Assembly: GCA_039809865.1 (NCBI GenBank)
Contig: JBDHVW010000024.1
Location: 1 to 64,000, forward strand
Source of the DNA: QWHO01 sp039809865
GTDB lineage: Bacteria > Vulcanimicrobiota > Xenobia > Xenobiales > QWHO01
Direction of reading: 5' to 3'
Length of the DNA stretch: 64,000 nucleotides
Part shown: one piece after another, positions 49,369 to 58,800 of the stretch
How the letters are laid out: the number at the start of each line of letters is the position of its first letter
How positions within the stretch are numbered: position 1 is the stretch's first letter
Made by a program: the position numbers and the translations under genes
Notes under the pieces: model-generated
Told to the model about the DNA's origin: nothing
The model's database searches: none
Seen by the model: only the letters and a program-made list of their open reading frames with translations

Positions 49369-50802
49369 CTAACCGCGGGTCTTGCGCAGCCGCACGCCGC
49401 CGACCCACACGGCCTGATCGGTCTGGACCACGCCCCCCTTGGCCGGGCTGGCGACCTCGAGCAGCTCCGCCAGCGAGGTCTTCAGCGCCTTCTCGCGCGC
49501 CTCGCCGCCGCTCGTGCGGGTGGTGTAGATCAGCTCGAAACGTTTCATCAGCGTGGGCAGGTCGCCCTTGATCGCGCCGGTGCCCAACGATTCCGCGAGG
49601 GAAGCGCGGGCCTCGCTGAAGCCCTCCACGCGACCCGTCAAGGCGTACTCGCGCAGCACTTGCGGCAGCCCTTCGGCCAACGGCAGCTCGGACTTCATCG
49701 CCTGCGCCAGCAGCGCCGAGGTCTTGCCGTCGTGCTCCCACCAGTTCTGGGCTTTCACGACCGCGAGCAGGTCCTGGTGGGACTCGCCCCGGTCCACGCA
49801 CCGCTGGTAGACGGCCTGGGCCAGCTCGCGGTCGACGGACGCCTCGAGCCCCGTGTAAGGGTCGTTGCGCATGCCCTGCTGCCAGGTGTCGCCGGGGCCG
49901 CGCCAGTAGCCGCCACGCAGCACATCCGCCGGCTCGTGGCTCTTCAGCTCGCGCACCTGAGCCATGAGCTCGCCGTGCACGTCGCCGGGACGGGCCACCG
50001 CCACGCACATGCCCACCGATTTGGCCAGCCCCTGAATCTGCTTGCCCTCGGCCTCGGTCTTGGCCCAGTCCGAGTCGAACGGCCCCAGCGCAGCCATCTC
50101 CGCGGTCAGCTGCTTGAGATACACGGGCCGTTTCTCGACCGGCATGCTCTCCATGTGGACCATCACGACGTGCGCCGCGGCAGGGTTCTGGAACGTTCCC
50201 ACCAGCGAGCGGAACAAGGCCATTCGCGCAGGGTCGCGGTGCAGGTGCGAGTGCTCGATGCGCACGCAATCGAGCGCCCACTCGCGGTCATCGGGCTCGG
50301 TCTCCCTCGAGATGCGCCCGGGGGCCTTCTTCATGAGGTCCAGAGCGCCCGCATAGTCTTTGCAGAGCTGCCCCAGCGAGGCTCGGCGTTGCCCTGGACG
50401 CAACGGCACCTGGTACATCTCACCGCCCAGGTTGCACTGGGCGTTGGCGTCCATGAAGCGGTCGATCTCCTTGGCGAGCTGGCTCAGCTCACCTCCGGGG
50501 AAGCAGGTCTCGAAACCCTGCCCGCGCGGCGCGGGATGGGCCTTGAACAGCGTCAGCAGCACCTCGGAGCGTTCCTCGACGGGCAGCTTGCCCAGCGGAC
50601 CGCGATCCGTGGTCAGACCCTGCTGCACGAAGGCCAGTGAGCCGCGCAGCTTGTCGTCGGACAGCTTCTCGCCCAGCTCGTAGAACGGCTGCAGCGTCTC
50701 GAGCGAGGCTCCCGCTGGCGCCAGCTGCTGCAGGCGCATGGGAACCGCCGAGGCCCGGGTGGGCGTCACATAGGAGTTCAGAGAAACGGGCCGGAGCTGC
50801 AT
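49369..50802 (-). CDS. Helical protein with shared VGGVRLRK C-terminus, unknown
   Basis: A 477-residue mostly helical soluble protein; no signal or membrane segment. The C-terminus (TDQAVWVGGVRLRKTRG) resembles the end of the 1,549-residue MAM-like protein (EEQVIVGGVVVRRK). ATG 50802 with GAATTT 8 nt upstream suits a leaderless start; the longer frame to 51105 antisenses the phosphohexomutase and is rejected. The N-terminus (MQLRPVSLNSYVTPTRASA) is a short polar leader like those of other proteins here. Function unknown. Confidence 0.7.
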   Translation of the reverse strand: MQLRPVSLNSYVTPTRASAVPMRLQQLAPAGASLETLQPFYELGEKLSDDKLRGSLAFVQQGLTTDRGPLGKLPVEERSEVLLTLFKAHPAPRGQGFETCFPGGELSQLAKEIDRFMDANAQCNLGGEMYQVPLRPGQRRASLGQLCKDYAGALDLMKKAPGRISRETEPDDREWALDCVRIEHSHLHRDPARMALFRSLVGTFQNPAAAHVVMVHMESMPVEKRPVYLKQLTAEMAALGPFDSDWAKTEAEGKQIQGLAKSVGMCVAVARPGDVHGELMAQVRELKSHEPADVLRGGYWRGPGDTWQQGMRNDPYTGLEASVDRELAQAVYQRCVDRGESHQDLLAVVKAQNWWEHDGKTSALLAQAMKSELPLAEGLPQVLREYALTGRVEGFSEARASLAESLGTGAIKGDLPTLMKRFELIYTTRTSGGEAREKALKTSLAELLEVASPAKGGVVQTDQAVWVGGVRLRKTRG

Positions 50803-50863
50803 TCGAGGGGAAATTCGACATTGGGACGAACAAGCCTCGCTCACCCCAAAGGAGGTCCTGACC

Positions 50864-53110
50864 ATGGCTGACACGCTGACCGTAACCCCCGCAATGACGC
50901 CCGCCCAGATGCGCGAGTATTTCCTCGAGCAGACCCGGGCCAGCATGCAAGCCTGGCAGAAGGCCCACTTCGACTTCGAGCACCACCCGCCGTTCGCGCT
51001 CGACAACGAGGGCGCGTTCGAAGTGCAGCTCACTCCCGAGCTCGCCAAGAAGATCAACCTGCGCGAGCAGGTGAAAGCCTTCGCGGAGGAGGCCAAGGTG
51101 TCCACCGCGGGCGTGCGCGAGAATCAGAACGTCCTGTGCCCGTGGGACCACCGCTACCGCATCAATGAATACATGTTCGCGCTGCAGGCCGAGAGCCTGA
51201 GCCGCTTCGTAAAGGAGCTTCAGCCCGAGCGCGATTTCCCCAGGCTGGAAGCCGACGCGATCCGTCAGCGCCTGGGCAACTTCGCCGCCACCATCGAGGA
51301 GACGTTCGACCGCCCGCTGGAGGACATCCTTACGTTCGTCAAGGCCAACCCGGTGCGGATCGTGGGCGGCGAGGTGCGCTCCAACACCCCCCGCTTCGTC
51401 GACCTCGTCAGCCGCATTTACGCCGCCAACGGCCTCCACTGCTTCCTGACCGAGAAGCCGGGCGACACCAGCTGCATCTTCATGTGGAGCTTCCTGACCT
51501 ACATGCTGGGCCTCTCGGGCGGGGATTACTTCACCTCCAGCCACGGCGCCCCCCAGAAGCAGAGCGACAAGATCCTGGCCCCGGACGGCGCCCAGTATCT
51601 GCCGCCGCAGTACGCCCGCATCGTGGAGCACATGGAAGACCTGCTCGAGACGATCGAGAAGGAGGGCTACACGGTCAAGCTGGCGGCCAAGAACGATCCG
51701 CACCTCATCCGCCGCCTGAGCTACTCGCGCATGGCGAAGCTGTACGCGGAGTATCTGCGCATGGGACCGGCCTCCAAGCAGGCCCTCGAGCACGTGCACA
51801 TGGCCATCGACGGGGGGCTGCGTCTCAAGCTCGATTTCTTTGGCGGCTCGGGCTACAAGACGACCTCCGCCTTCCTCAAGGAGCTGACCATCGACAAGGT
51901 CTTCGAGGGCGGCTACATCCGCACGGACGAGGATCCATTCTTCCACAACATCGGCTTCCGGGTGGGCAAGAAGAAGGGCTCGGAGGAGTACGAGGTCGTG
52001 CACGACAGCGTGGACGCGAGCCTGCCCGGCGTGGTGAAGACGGCCGGCTACGACAAGATCCTGAAGGACGCGCCGCTGGGCCAGGTCGTCTTCAACGTCG
52101 ACCCGGACGCCGACCGCTTCGTGGCGGGTCAGATCGTCCCGAAGTCCGAGCTGGCCCATCTCGACCGCTGGGGCATTCTCCACCTCGACCTGGGGGAGGA
52201 CCGGCATTTCGCCATCTACTCGCCCAATCAGTTCTTCCTGATGCTGGCCGAGAACGACCGCGCCACCGCCGTGGACGAGGGCTTCTGGAACGACTATGCC
52301 AACTACGACGTGCACACCTACGTGTCGGCGCTGAGCTGGGACGAGTGGGCCGCCTTCCACAAGATCCCCGTGGTGCGGGTGCCCGTGGGCTTCAAGGAGA
52401 TCGCGGCCGTGAACCGCCAGGTCGAGGCCTCGATGGGGAAGGGCGGCGAGGCCAGCGTCACCACCGAGCTGGGCGAGACCGTGCACATCGGCAAGCATCC
52501 CAAGCTGCACCACGCGGGCGAGGAGTCCGGCGGCAAGATCGGCGGTCCGCGCGAGCCGGTGCCGAACGTGCTGGGACAGCAGATCATCGCGATGCGCGAG
52601 AAGTCCAGCGGCGAGGCGTGCGTGTCGGCCGTGGTGCTGGTGAGCCGCCTCTTCAACGCCAGGGTCACCTATCTGCACACCTACCTGCAGCAGATTTTCG
52701 AGCAGAACGGCATCGCCAACCCGATGGAGACCCGCGGGGACAAGGTGCACTACAACGAGGCGATCTTCGATCCCGACGAGCTGGCCAAAGCCAAGAAGGC
52801 CGGCATCGCCGAGCGCGTGGTCTACAACGACTTCTTCCACAAGCTGGCCACCGGCTCGCTGGAGAGCGCCCGCGAGAAGCTCTCGCAGGCCATGCCGAAG
52901 ATGGCCGACGACTGGAAGCGCCTCGAGAAGATCGACGTCTGGTCGGACGGGTTGCAGTTCTGGTTCAGTCCCGGCGGGAAGGTGCGCGACCTTTGCGTCC
53001 GCCCCAGCGGGACGGACGCAAAGACCAAGATCTACCTCGACGGCACCGACAAGGTCTACCTGGAGCGGTTGTTCACCGAGAACTTCCGCGACTTCGTCCC
53101 GCCCAGTTAA
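50864..53110 (+). CDS. Alpha-D-phosphohexomutase (phosphoglucomutase-like), enlarged
   Basis: A 748-residue phosphohexomutase-superfamily enzyme that would shift phosphate between C1 and C6 of a hexose phosphate. The four active-site loops are visible but slightly altered: phosphoserine loop TSSHG (224-228; family TASHNP), metal loop DPDADR (413-418; family DGDGDR), sugar loop GEESGG (552-557) and phosphate loop RPSGTDAK (713-720). It is much longer than common bacterial enzymes (450-580 residues), with inserts in the first half and before the last domain. Perfect AAAGGAGGT at 50848-50856 marks the start. The 3' end overlaps the converging gene by 38 nt. Confidence 0.9.
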   Translation: MADTLTVTPAMTPAQMREYFLEQTRASMQAWQKAHFDFEHHPPFALDNEGAFEVQLTPELAKKINLREQVKAFAEEAKVSTAGVRENQNVLCPWDHRYRINEYMFALQAESLSRFVKELQPERDFPRLEADAIRQRLGNFAATIEETFDRPLEDILTFVKANPVRIVGGEVRSNTPRFVDLVSRIYAANGLHCFLTEKPGDTSCIFMWSFLTYMLGLSGGDYFTSSHGAPQKQSDKILAPDGAQYLPPQYARIVEHMEDLLETIEKEGYTVKLAAKNDPHLIRRLSYSRMAKLYAEYLRMGPASKQALEHVHMAIDGGLRLKLDFFGGSGYKTTSAFLKELTIDKVFEGGYIRTDEDPFFHNIGFRVGKKKGSEEYEVVHDSVDASLPGVVKTAGYDKILKDAPLGQVVFNVDPDADRFVAGQIVPKSELAHLDRWGILHLDLGEDRHFAIYSPNQFFLMLAENDRATAVDEGFWNDYANYDVHTYVSALSWDEWAAFHKIPVVRVPVGFKEIAAVNRQVEASMGKGGEASVTTELGETVHIGKHPKLHHAGEESGGKIGGPREPVPNVLGQQIIAMREKSSGEACVSAVVLVSRLFNARVTYLHTYLQQIFEQNGIANPMETRGDKVHYNEAIFDPDELAKAKKAGIAERVVYNDFFHKLATGSLESAREKLSQAMPKMADDWKRLEKIDVWSDGLQFWFSPGGKVRDLCVRPSGTDAKTKIYLDGTDKVYLERLFTENFRDFVPPS

Positions 53111-54251
53111 AGGCCAGGTACAGCGGCAGGTCTTTCTCGCCCGAGTGGGCCACCAGCTCGTTCAGACCCTTGAGCTGACCCAGGCACTCGGCTTTGGGCT
53201 GGCGGCGCACCGCCTCCCGGAAAGCCACCGCCTCGGGGTGTTGGCTGTTGTTCGTCCCGAACAGCTCGGCCAGAGCCTGGAGGGACGAGATCTGGGTCAG
53301 TCGGCCCTGGCCGGCGAGGCCTTCGGTCACGCTGAACGGGTCGAGCATCCCCAGCTCGTAGAGCGCTGAGAGCCCGCCGTTCTGCTGATCCTGGAGGGGA
53401 ATGCTGAGCTCGGGGAGCCGTCGCTGCGCCACCGCCAGGCGCAACTCGTCCATCGCGTCCTGACCGTGGCGGTCGCTGATCTGCAGGCCGAACATGGCGC
53501 CCGTCAGGAGGACGCCAGCGGCCACCCGCTTGCGCCCATCGGCCGTGGTCATGCGGACCGGGTCGAGGCCGGTCTTCATCTCGTCCACCACGGCCAGCGC
53601 CTCCGCGCCGGAGATGCCCCGCCGCAGCAGCCGCTCGCTCACCCAGGGCAGCGCCAGAGCGCGGTCGTAGAGCGGCACCTTCTTGATCGCCTGGAACGCC
53701 GCTCCGGCATCGAGTTGGTCCGGCTTGCCCGTGACGGTCACGTGGATGAGATCCTGATCGGCCACCCGGGCACACTCGATCAACCGGGGGGTGAAGTGGT
53801 TGCCCGACTGCGGTTGGCGCGGGATCAAGACCAGGGCCGAGTCAGACACGATTCCCGCCTCATTGTGGGGCAGGCTGAACTGCATGTTGAGCACGCCGTC
53901 TCCGTGGAAGCCCCGGGCCGCCCGGGCCAGCGACTCTCCCTTCGTCAGCTCGTGGTGCGAGTTGACGAAGCGCGAAACCATCAGGGGAGGCATGTCCGTG
54001 GCCTCGATCCCCAGCAGCAGGGTCAGCTCTCCGGGGGGTGGCGGCTCGTCGAGCTGGGCGTGGTGAACAGTGGGAATGGTCGCCAGGCCACCGGCGGGGA
54101 CCCAGCGTCCCTGAGCGATCTCTCTCTCGGGAACGAGGGCCGGCACCAGGTCGGGCAATCGGTCCACCATCTCGGCCGGGACCTCCAGGGAGATATTGAA
54201 GCGCACCGGCGCTCGCGTGGAACGGGCTGTGGTCGGATTCAGGTCGATCAT
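53073..54251 (-). CDS. Protein of unknown function
   Basis: A 392-residue soluble protein without recognised motifs. The first half is beta-rich (FNISLEVPAEMVDRLPDL, GELTLLLGIEATDMPPLMVSR), the second helical. ATG 54251 is preceded by GGAGGTG at 54255-54261; the next upstream in-frame ATG (54269) lacks a site. Its 3' end overlaps the phosphohexomutase gene. The short MIDLNPTTARSTRAP leader resembles the polar N-termini of other proteins here. Confidence 0.65.
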   Translation of the reverse strand: MIDLNPTTARSTRAPVRFNISLEVPAEMVDRLPDLVPALVPEREIAQGRWVPAGGLATIPTVHHAQLDEPPPPGELTLLLGIEATDMPPLMVSRFVNSHHELTKGESLARAARGFHGDGVLNMQFSLPHNEAGIVSDSALVLIPRQPQSGNHFTPRLIECARVADQDLIHVTVTGKPDQLDAGAAFQAIKKVPLYDRALALPWVSERLLRRGISGAEALAVVDEMKTGLDPVRMTTADGRKRVAAGVLLTGAMFGLQISDRHGQDAMDELRLAVAQRRLPELSIPLQDQQNGGLSALYELGMLDPFSVTEGLAGQGRLTQISSLQALAELFGTNNSQHPEAVAFREAVRRQPKAECLGQLKGLNELVAHSGEKDLPLYLAFNWAGRSRGSSR

Positions 54252-54394
54252 CGTCACCTCCGGCCTCATGATGGCCCGGCGAGCAAACGTAGATCTGGAA
54301 ACGGATTGCCGATTTGTAAACAGCCTGATTTCACATGTTTTTCAGCTTTTGAGCGTAGGGTGGCAACAATCAATCGAGGAGGGTCACCAGACAG

Positions 54395-55012
54395 ATGATT
54401 AACACGCAGGTTTCCGTTTCCAATCAGAACTACGTCAGCAGCGCCGGCGGCAAGAAGGCCGACCAGGGCGCCACCGAGCCCACCGAGAGCTATCAGGGCA
54501 GCAACCCGCCCGGCCAGGGCGACAACCACGGCCCGGCCATCTGCCCGCGCCCCCCGAGGTTCGAGCCCGCCATCTGCCCGCAGCCGGTCGTCGGCTTCGA
54601 GCCCTGGCAGATGGGCGAGCCCACCTCGACCCCGGCCGTCAGCCCCCAGTTCGCCGACAAGCTCGTGCGCAACTTCGGCGAGCAGGCCGCCATCTCCATC
54701 GCTGACGAGCGTATCGCGGGCGTCGCGGGCTACTACTTCGACGGCCTCGAAGGCATCTCGCCCAGCCAGGATTGGCTGAGCGGCGTGACCACGGGCCGCC
54801 TCGGCGCCGGCTGGGAGATGAAGGAGTACGGCACCTACGAGCTGACCAACGGCACAGTCGGCCAGACCCTGAAGTTCGACGTCGCCAACCGCCAGACCAC
54901 GTTGGAGAGCTACTACATCGACCGCCGCTTCGAGGAGAGCAAGCACAGCGAGATCATCCGCCGCAACGAGGATGGCTCGATGACCCGCGAGCAGCCGCCC
55001 GTCGGCCTGTAG
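54395..55012 (+). CDS. Pro-rich protein of unknown function
   Basis: A 205-residue protein. Residues about 1-80 are polar and Pro/Gly-rich, with a duplicated PAICPxP / FEP element (about 48-70) containing two Cys; residues 85-205 form a mixed alpha/beta acidic domain (ISIADERIAGVAGYYFDGLE, GRLGAGWEMKEYGTYEL). GAGGAGGG lies 13 nt upstream, a long gap. A strong terminator follows 20 bp after the stop. Unrecognised. Confidence 0.7.
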   Translation: MINTQVSVSNQNYVSSAGGKKADQGATEPTESYQGSNPPGQGDNHGPAICPRPPRFEPAICPQPVVGFEPWQMGEPTSTPAVSPQFADKLVRNFGEQAAISIADERIAGVAGYYFDGLEGISPSQDWLSGVTTGRLGAGWEMKEYGTYELTNGTVGQTLKFDVANRQTTLESYYIDRRFEESKHSEIIRRNEDGSMTREQPPVGL

Positions 55013-55033
55013 GCTTTAGCGTTCCTGGCATTG

Positions 55034-55066
55034 GAGGCCCCGGTTCGCCGCGGGCCTCTTTGCTTT
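55034..55066 (+). terminator. Rho-independent terminator after 54395-55012
   Basis: GAGGCCC-CGG-TTCG-CCG-C-GGGCCTC (stem with one bulge and a TTCG tetraloop, 55034-55058) runs into TTTGCTTTT (55058-55066). Confidence 0.88.
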
Positions 55067-55126
55067 TCTCGAGGCTGCCAGGGCCGCCCCTGCTCGCTCT
55101 GGCAGGCGCGTCTTCGAGCTGAGAGC

Positions 55127-55414
55127 GGAGCTTTTTGGGGTCCTGGCTCGTGTGGAACAGCATGATGACCTCCACTGGCTCGGGGCCGAGACGATACACA
55201 ATCCGGTAGCGGTCTACGAGCAATTGACGTAAATGCTCTTTGCCCACCTCCGGCACGACTTCCCTCTCTCGGGTTGCCCACCTAAGAGGCGGACGGCGGC
55301 TTGGATATCGTCAGCAAGCTTCCTTGCGGCTTTTTGGGAGTCGGACCGGAGAAACTCGACGGCCTCTTTGAAGTCAGCTTTCGCTGTGCTCGTCCAGACT
55401 ATTCGGACAGCCAC
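55127..55414 (-). pseudogene. ParE/RelE-type toxin broken by a frameshift
   Basis: The first frame encodes VRIVWTSTAKADFKEAVEFL and the second helix up to GGQPERGK, then stops (66 residues). The other frame continues with VPEVGKEHLRQLLVDRYRIVYRL and VIMLFHTSQDPKKL, the ParE C-terminal half. A single lost base near 55257-55262 (GGGAAGTC) explains it. The downstream frame also lacks its normal stop and stays open to about 54954. The toxin is probably inactive, or the base is an assembly error. Confidence 0.75.
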
Positions 55415-55584
55415 TGCTCGAGCTCTTGCGCCACATCTTCCATCGAGTGGATGCGCCCTTCGTCCGCGTCCTTTAGCCCTTTTTGTAAGTGGGCATAAAA
55501 GGAGAGCCGATACTGAAGATCCTCGAGAGTAAACTCCTGATCTGGCAGTTGGGTCACGAAGCTCATCATGTCTTGCTTGTTCAT
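55399..55584 (-). CDS. ParE-associated antitoxin
   Basis: A 61-residue acidic protein (QLPDQEFTLEDLQYRLSFYA, GLKDADEGRIHSMEDVAQEL) of the short antitoxin type that accompanies ParE/RelE toxins. It overlaps the toxin start by 16 nt. With the toxin broken, it may be a relic or still titrate other toxins. Lower G+C than the surroundings. Confidence 0.75.
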   Translation of the reverse strand: MNKQDMMSFVTQLPDQEFTLEDLQYRLSFYAHLQKGLKDADEGRIHSMEDVAQELEQWLSE

Positions 55585-55863
55585 TCCACCAGGGTAATTC
55601 TGCAGAGCTACGCCCAGTTCCTCATCATGCGGCTACAGCCTGGACGCGAGCAGCACCGAAAGCCGATGCGATTGTCCGGGTTTCGAACCAGGTTGTCAGA
55701 CCCCCAGCTCGGGCGAGCACTGCCGGTGTCGCCCCGGGAGCACTGGCGCCTGGCCGTGGTCTTTCATTAAGGCTCAGCCACGTCGAAGAGCTCTGCTCCA
55801 CTTGGGTTGCGTAAGGCCGCATCAGTCCACTACCCGTTTCAGAAGTTCTTGAGCCCCGACCCT
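55585..55863. other. Gene-free stretch (about 280 bp)
   Basis: No credible gene or RNA. A GGTTTCGAACC palindrome at 55679-55689 resembles a tRNA T-arm but no tRNA folds around it. The -10 box of the next gene starts at 55864. Confidence 0.5.
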
Positions 55864-55869
55864 TACGCT
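55864..55869 (+). promoter_or_regulatory. -10 box TACGCT, 7 nt before ATG 55877 (leaderless)
   Basis: TACGCT followed by 7 nt and the ATG of the giant gene; no ribosome-binding site. Confidence 0.6.
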
Positions 55870-55876
55870 CGGGGGT

Positions 55877-58800
55877 ATGATCGACACGAGTCTGCGCAAC
55901 CACAACCTCTCGCTCACCACGCCCTCCTGGGCCTCGGGGCCCAAGCCCCAGGACAACGTCCAGTTGGGCAGCCGGGAGCTCGTCCCCGACTGGATGCGCA
56001 AGCGCACCGCGCAGGTGCCCGAGCAAGCTCCGCCCGTGCCGGTCGAGGTCCACGCGGCCGAGGAGACCTCGCGGGGCAACAGGCTTCGGATGGGCGTGAT
56101 GCTGGGTCTGACGGCCCTGGGAGCGGTCGCCCCCATGCTCATGCCGACGGTGGCACACGCGGCCGTGGTCAACAGCGTGACCAGCGTGCAGCAGGTGGTC
56201 GATCAGTTCAGTGCCGGTCAGCACGTCTACGTGGTCGGCAACCCCGCCATCAACGGCGTGCCCGTGGCCAACGGCGAGTTGGGGCGCGTGCAGCAGATCA
56301 TGCGCGAGCACCCGAACGCCTACATCGTGCTGGTGGACGGCTCCACCAACGTGTCCGCGGACGACCACGCGCTGAGCCGCGGCATCGGCAACCATCCCGA
56401 TTTCCAGAAGGTCGTGAACCCCCGCACCGGCGAGCGCCAGGGCGTGGTCATCATGGTCTACACCGGCATCAAAGACGCCGGCTTCGTGCAGAACAACGGC
56501 GGCAAGGACCGCGCCATCTTCTTCCGCTCCGAGGAGCTGCCGGACAAGCTGGGCGTGGGCGAGGCCAACTTCGCCGACCCCAATACCGGCGCGCCGCGCG
56601 AGCTGATGCAGACCTACATCAGCGCCTTCCAGGCGGGCAAGGGCCTTTCCGGCGCCCTGGATGCCGTGCTCGACCGCGTGGACACCGCGGTCAACGCCTA
56701 CGCCGAGGGCGCTTTCAACGGCGCCAGCAGCGCCGTCCAGCAGGCGGTGGACGGTCTGAACTCCACCCGGGGTCAGGTCACCGAGTTCCAGCGCAAATAC
56801 GGCACGGGCGGCTCGCTGGGCAGCCCGGACGTCGAGGGCTGGCAGCGTCAGCTCGAGCAGGCGCGCCAGGCGCTGGCCAACAAAGATCTGCAGGGCGCAC
56901 GCGAGCACGCGGCCGCTTTGAACGCATCGCTGGCCCAGTGGACCAGCGCCGCCTCGGCCTACGGAGAGGCGGGGCAGACGGCCATCGCGGTGCGGACCCT
57001 TCTGAACGAGTCGGGCAGCGCCATCCGCGGACTCGAGCAGAACGACCAGGCCGCCTCGGCCGCCACTCACCAAGCCGCGGCCGAGAAGAAGCTGCAGGAG
57101 TTCGAGGTGGCCTATCGCGCCAAAGATCCGAGCTACCCGGAGAAGCTGGCCGCCGCTCAGAGCGAGGCCAACCTGGCCGCTCGCGACGTGCAGGCCTCGC
57201 GCGATGCCACCCAGCTGGCGCGCAACGTCAAGCTTTACGGCGGCAGCGCCGTGGTCATCGGGGTGCTGGTGACGGCCTTCGTGCTCAACCACCGCGCCCG
57301 CGCCAAGTCGAAGGAGGCCCAGGAGGCCCTGGACGAAGCCACCGCGCGCCTGGGCGAGCGCTCCAAAGAGCTGCTCGATCTGCTGAACCGCGCCGACTAC
57401 CACAAGGTCAGCAACTACAGCGGCAAGACCCGCCAGCTGGCCGACCAGATGCTGGACAACGCCAACGAGGCGCTGATGCTGGTGGGCGGCGCATCCAAGT
57501 TCGTGGCCGAGGCGGGCGACCTGGTCGAGGGCAAGGGCGTCACCGGCAAGCTCAAGAACACGTTCCTGACGGGCAACTTCGACCGCGCCATCGGCCTGTT
57601 GACGAACCCCGAGCAGAAGCTGCCGTTCAGCGCGGGCGACACGGCCCGCGTGGTGATGGAGAAGGATTCGCAGGCGGCCACCTGGCGCGAGCAGATCATG
57701 GCGGCCGGCACCTCCAAGACCTACGAGAAGTCGCTCAACGAGGTGCTGGAGCAGATCGAGCAGCGGCGCGCCCTGGCGGAGGGTCAGCACCAGCAGCTCG
57801 AGACCAAGACCGAGCACATCGTCCAGTACATGGCGGGTTTGACCACGCGCCTGGAGAGCGCTACCGCGCGCTCGGCCGAGCTGGTGAAAGAGGGCGGCCC
57901 GTTCAGCGGAGCCGAGATCGGCAAAGCGCTGCTGCCGGCCGCGCGCGCCGATATGGACGCCAAGTCGAACGACCCCGTGCACACGTACGACGAGCTGCAG
58001 AAGGGCTCCAAGCTGGGCGAATCGGCCGGTCGCATGGTGGGCGAGGCGGAGGCGCTGCTGAAGTTCGCGGGCGACACGCGCGTGAAGTTGCTGCCGGCGC
58101 TGGATCAGGCCCGCGGGGCCGTGTCGGGCATCTCGCTGGATTGGGCCGATGCGACGAGTGCTGGTTTGTCGGGCCGCCTGGACGAGGCCGCCAAGAAAGC
58201 CACGCGCGACAGCGCGGCCGAGGAGATCAAGGCGCTGGGCGACGAGGTCGCCGGGCTGATGAAGAACCTGACCCGCGTGGCCGGCCTGGACGGCGACCGC
58301 CGCGGGGCCGCCACCACCGAGCTCGGCGCCGTCAACGGAGAGGTCAAGACGACGCGTGAGGAGTTGACCGCCGGGCTGCAGCAGCTGGGGCTGTTCAAAG
58401 CCGGGGGCGACCTGATGCCCGAGACGAACCCGTCCACCGGACAGGCGCGCATCTTGTTGGACCAGACCGGACCGCTGCTCTCGAAGGGCAGCCTGGACAG
58501 CGCGGCCGAATCGCTCGACGGGATGCGGGGGCATCTGAAGGATGCACGCGGCGTGATGGCCGACTACAAAGCGGCGCTGGCCGAATATCCCGGCACGCTG
58601 GCGGATCGCCAGTCTCGTCACGCGGCGCTGACCAGCGAGGTCGCGGCCAGCTTTGGACGGCTTGACCAGGGTTACGCGGCGGCCGTGCAGCCTCAGGCCG
58701 CCCGGGACGTGAAGGCGGGCGAGACGCTGAGCGGCTGCGTAAGCTCTTGCGAAGCCTCCCTCGGGAAGGCTTCCACCGAGACCAGCGCGGGCGTGGCCCA

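Noticed and set aside
55660..55700. tRNA-like T-arm (GGTTTCGAACC)
   Set aside because: No acceptor stem, anticodon arm or D-arm can be placed around it on either strand.
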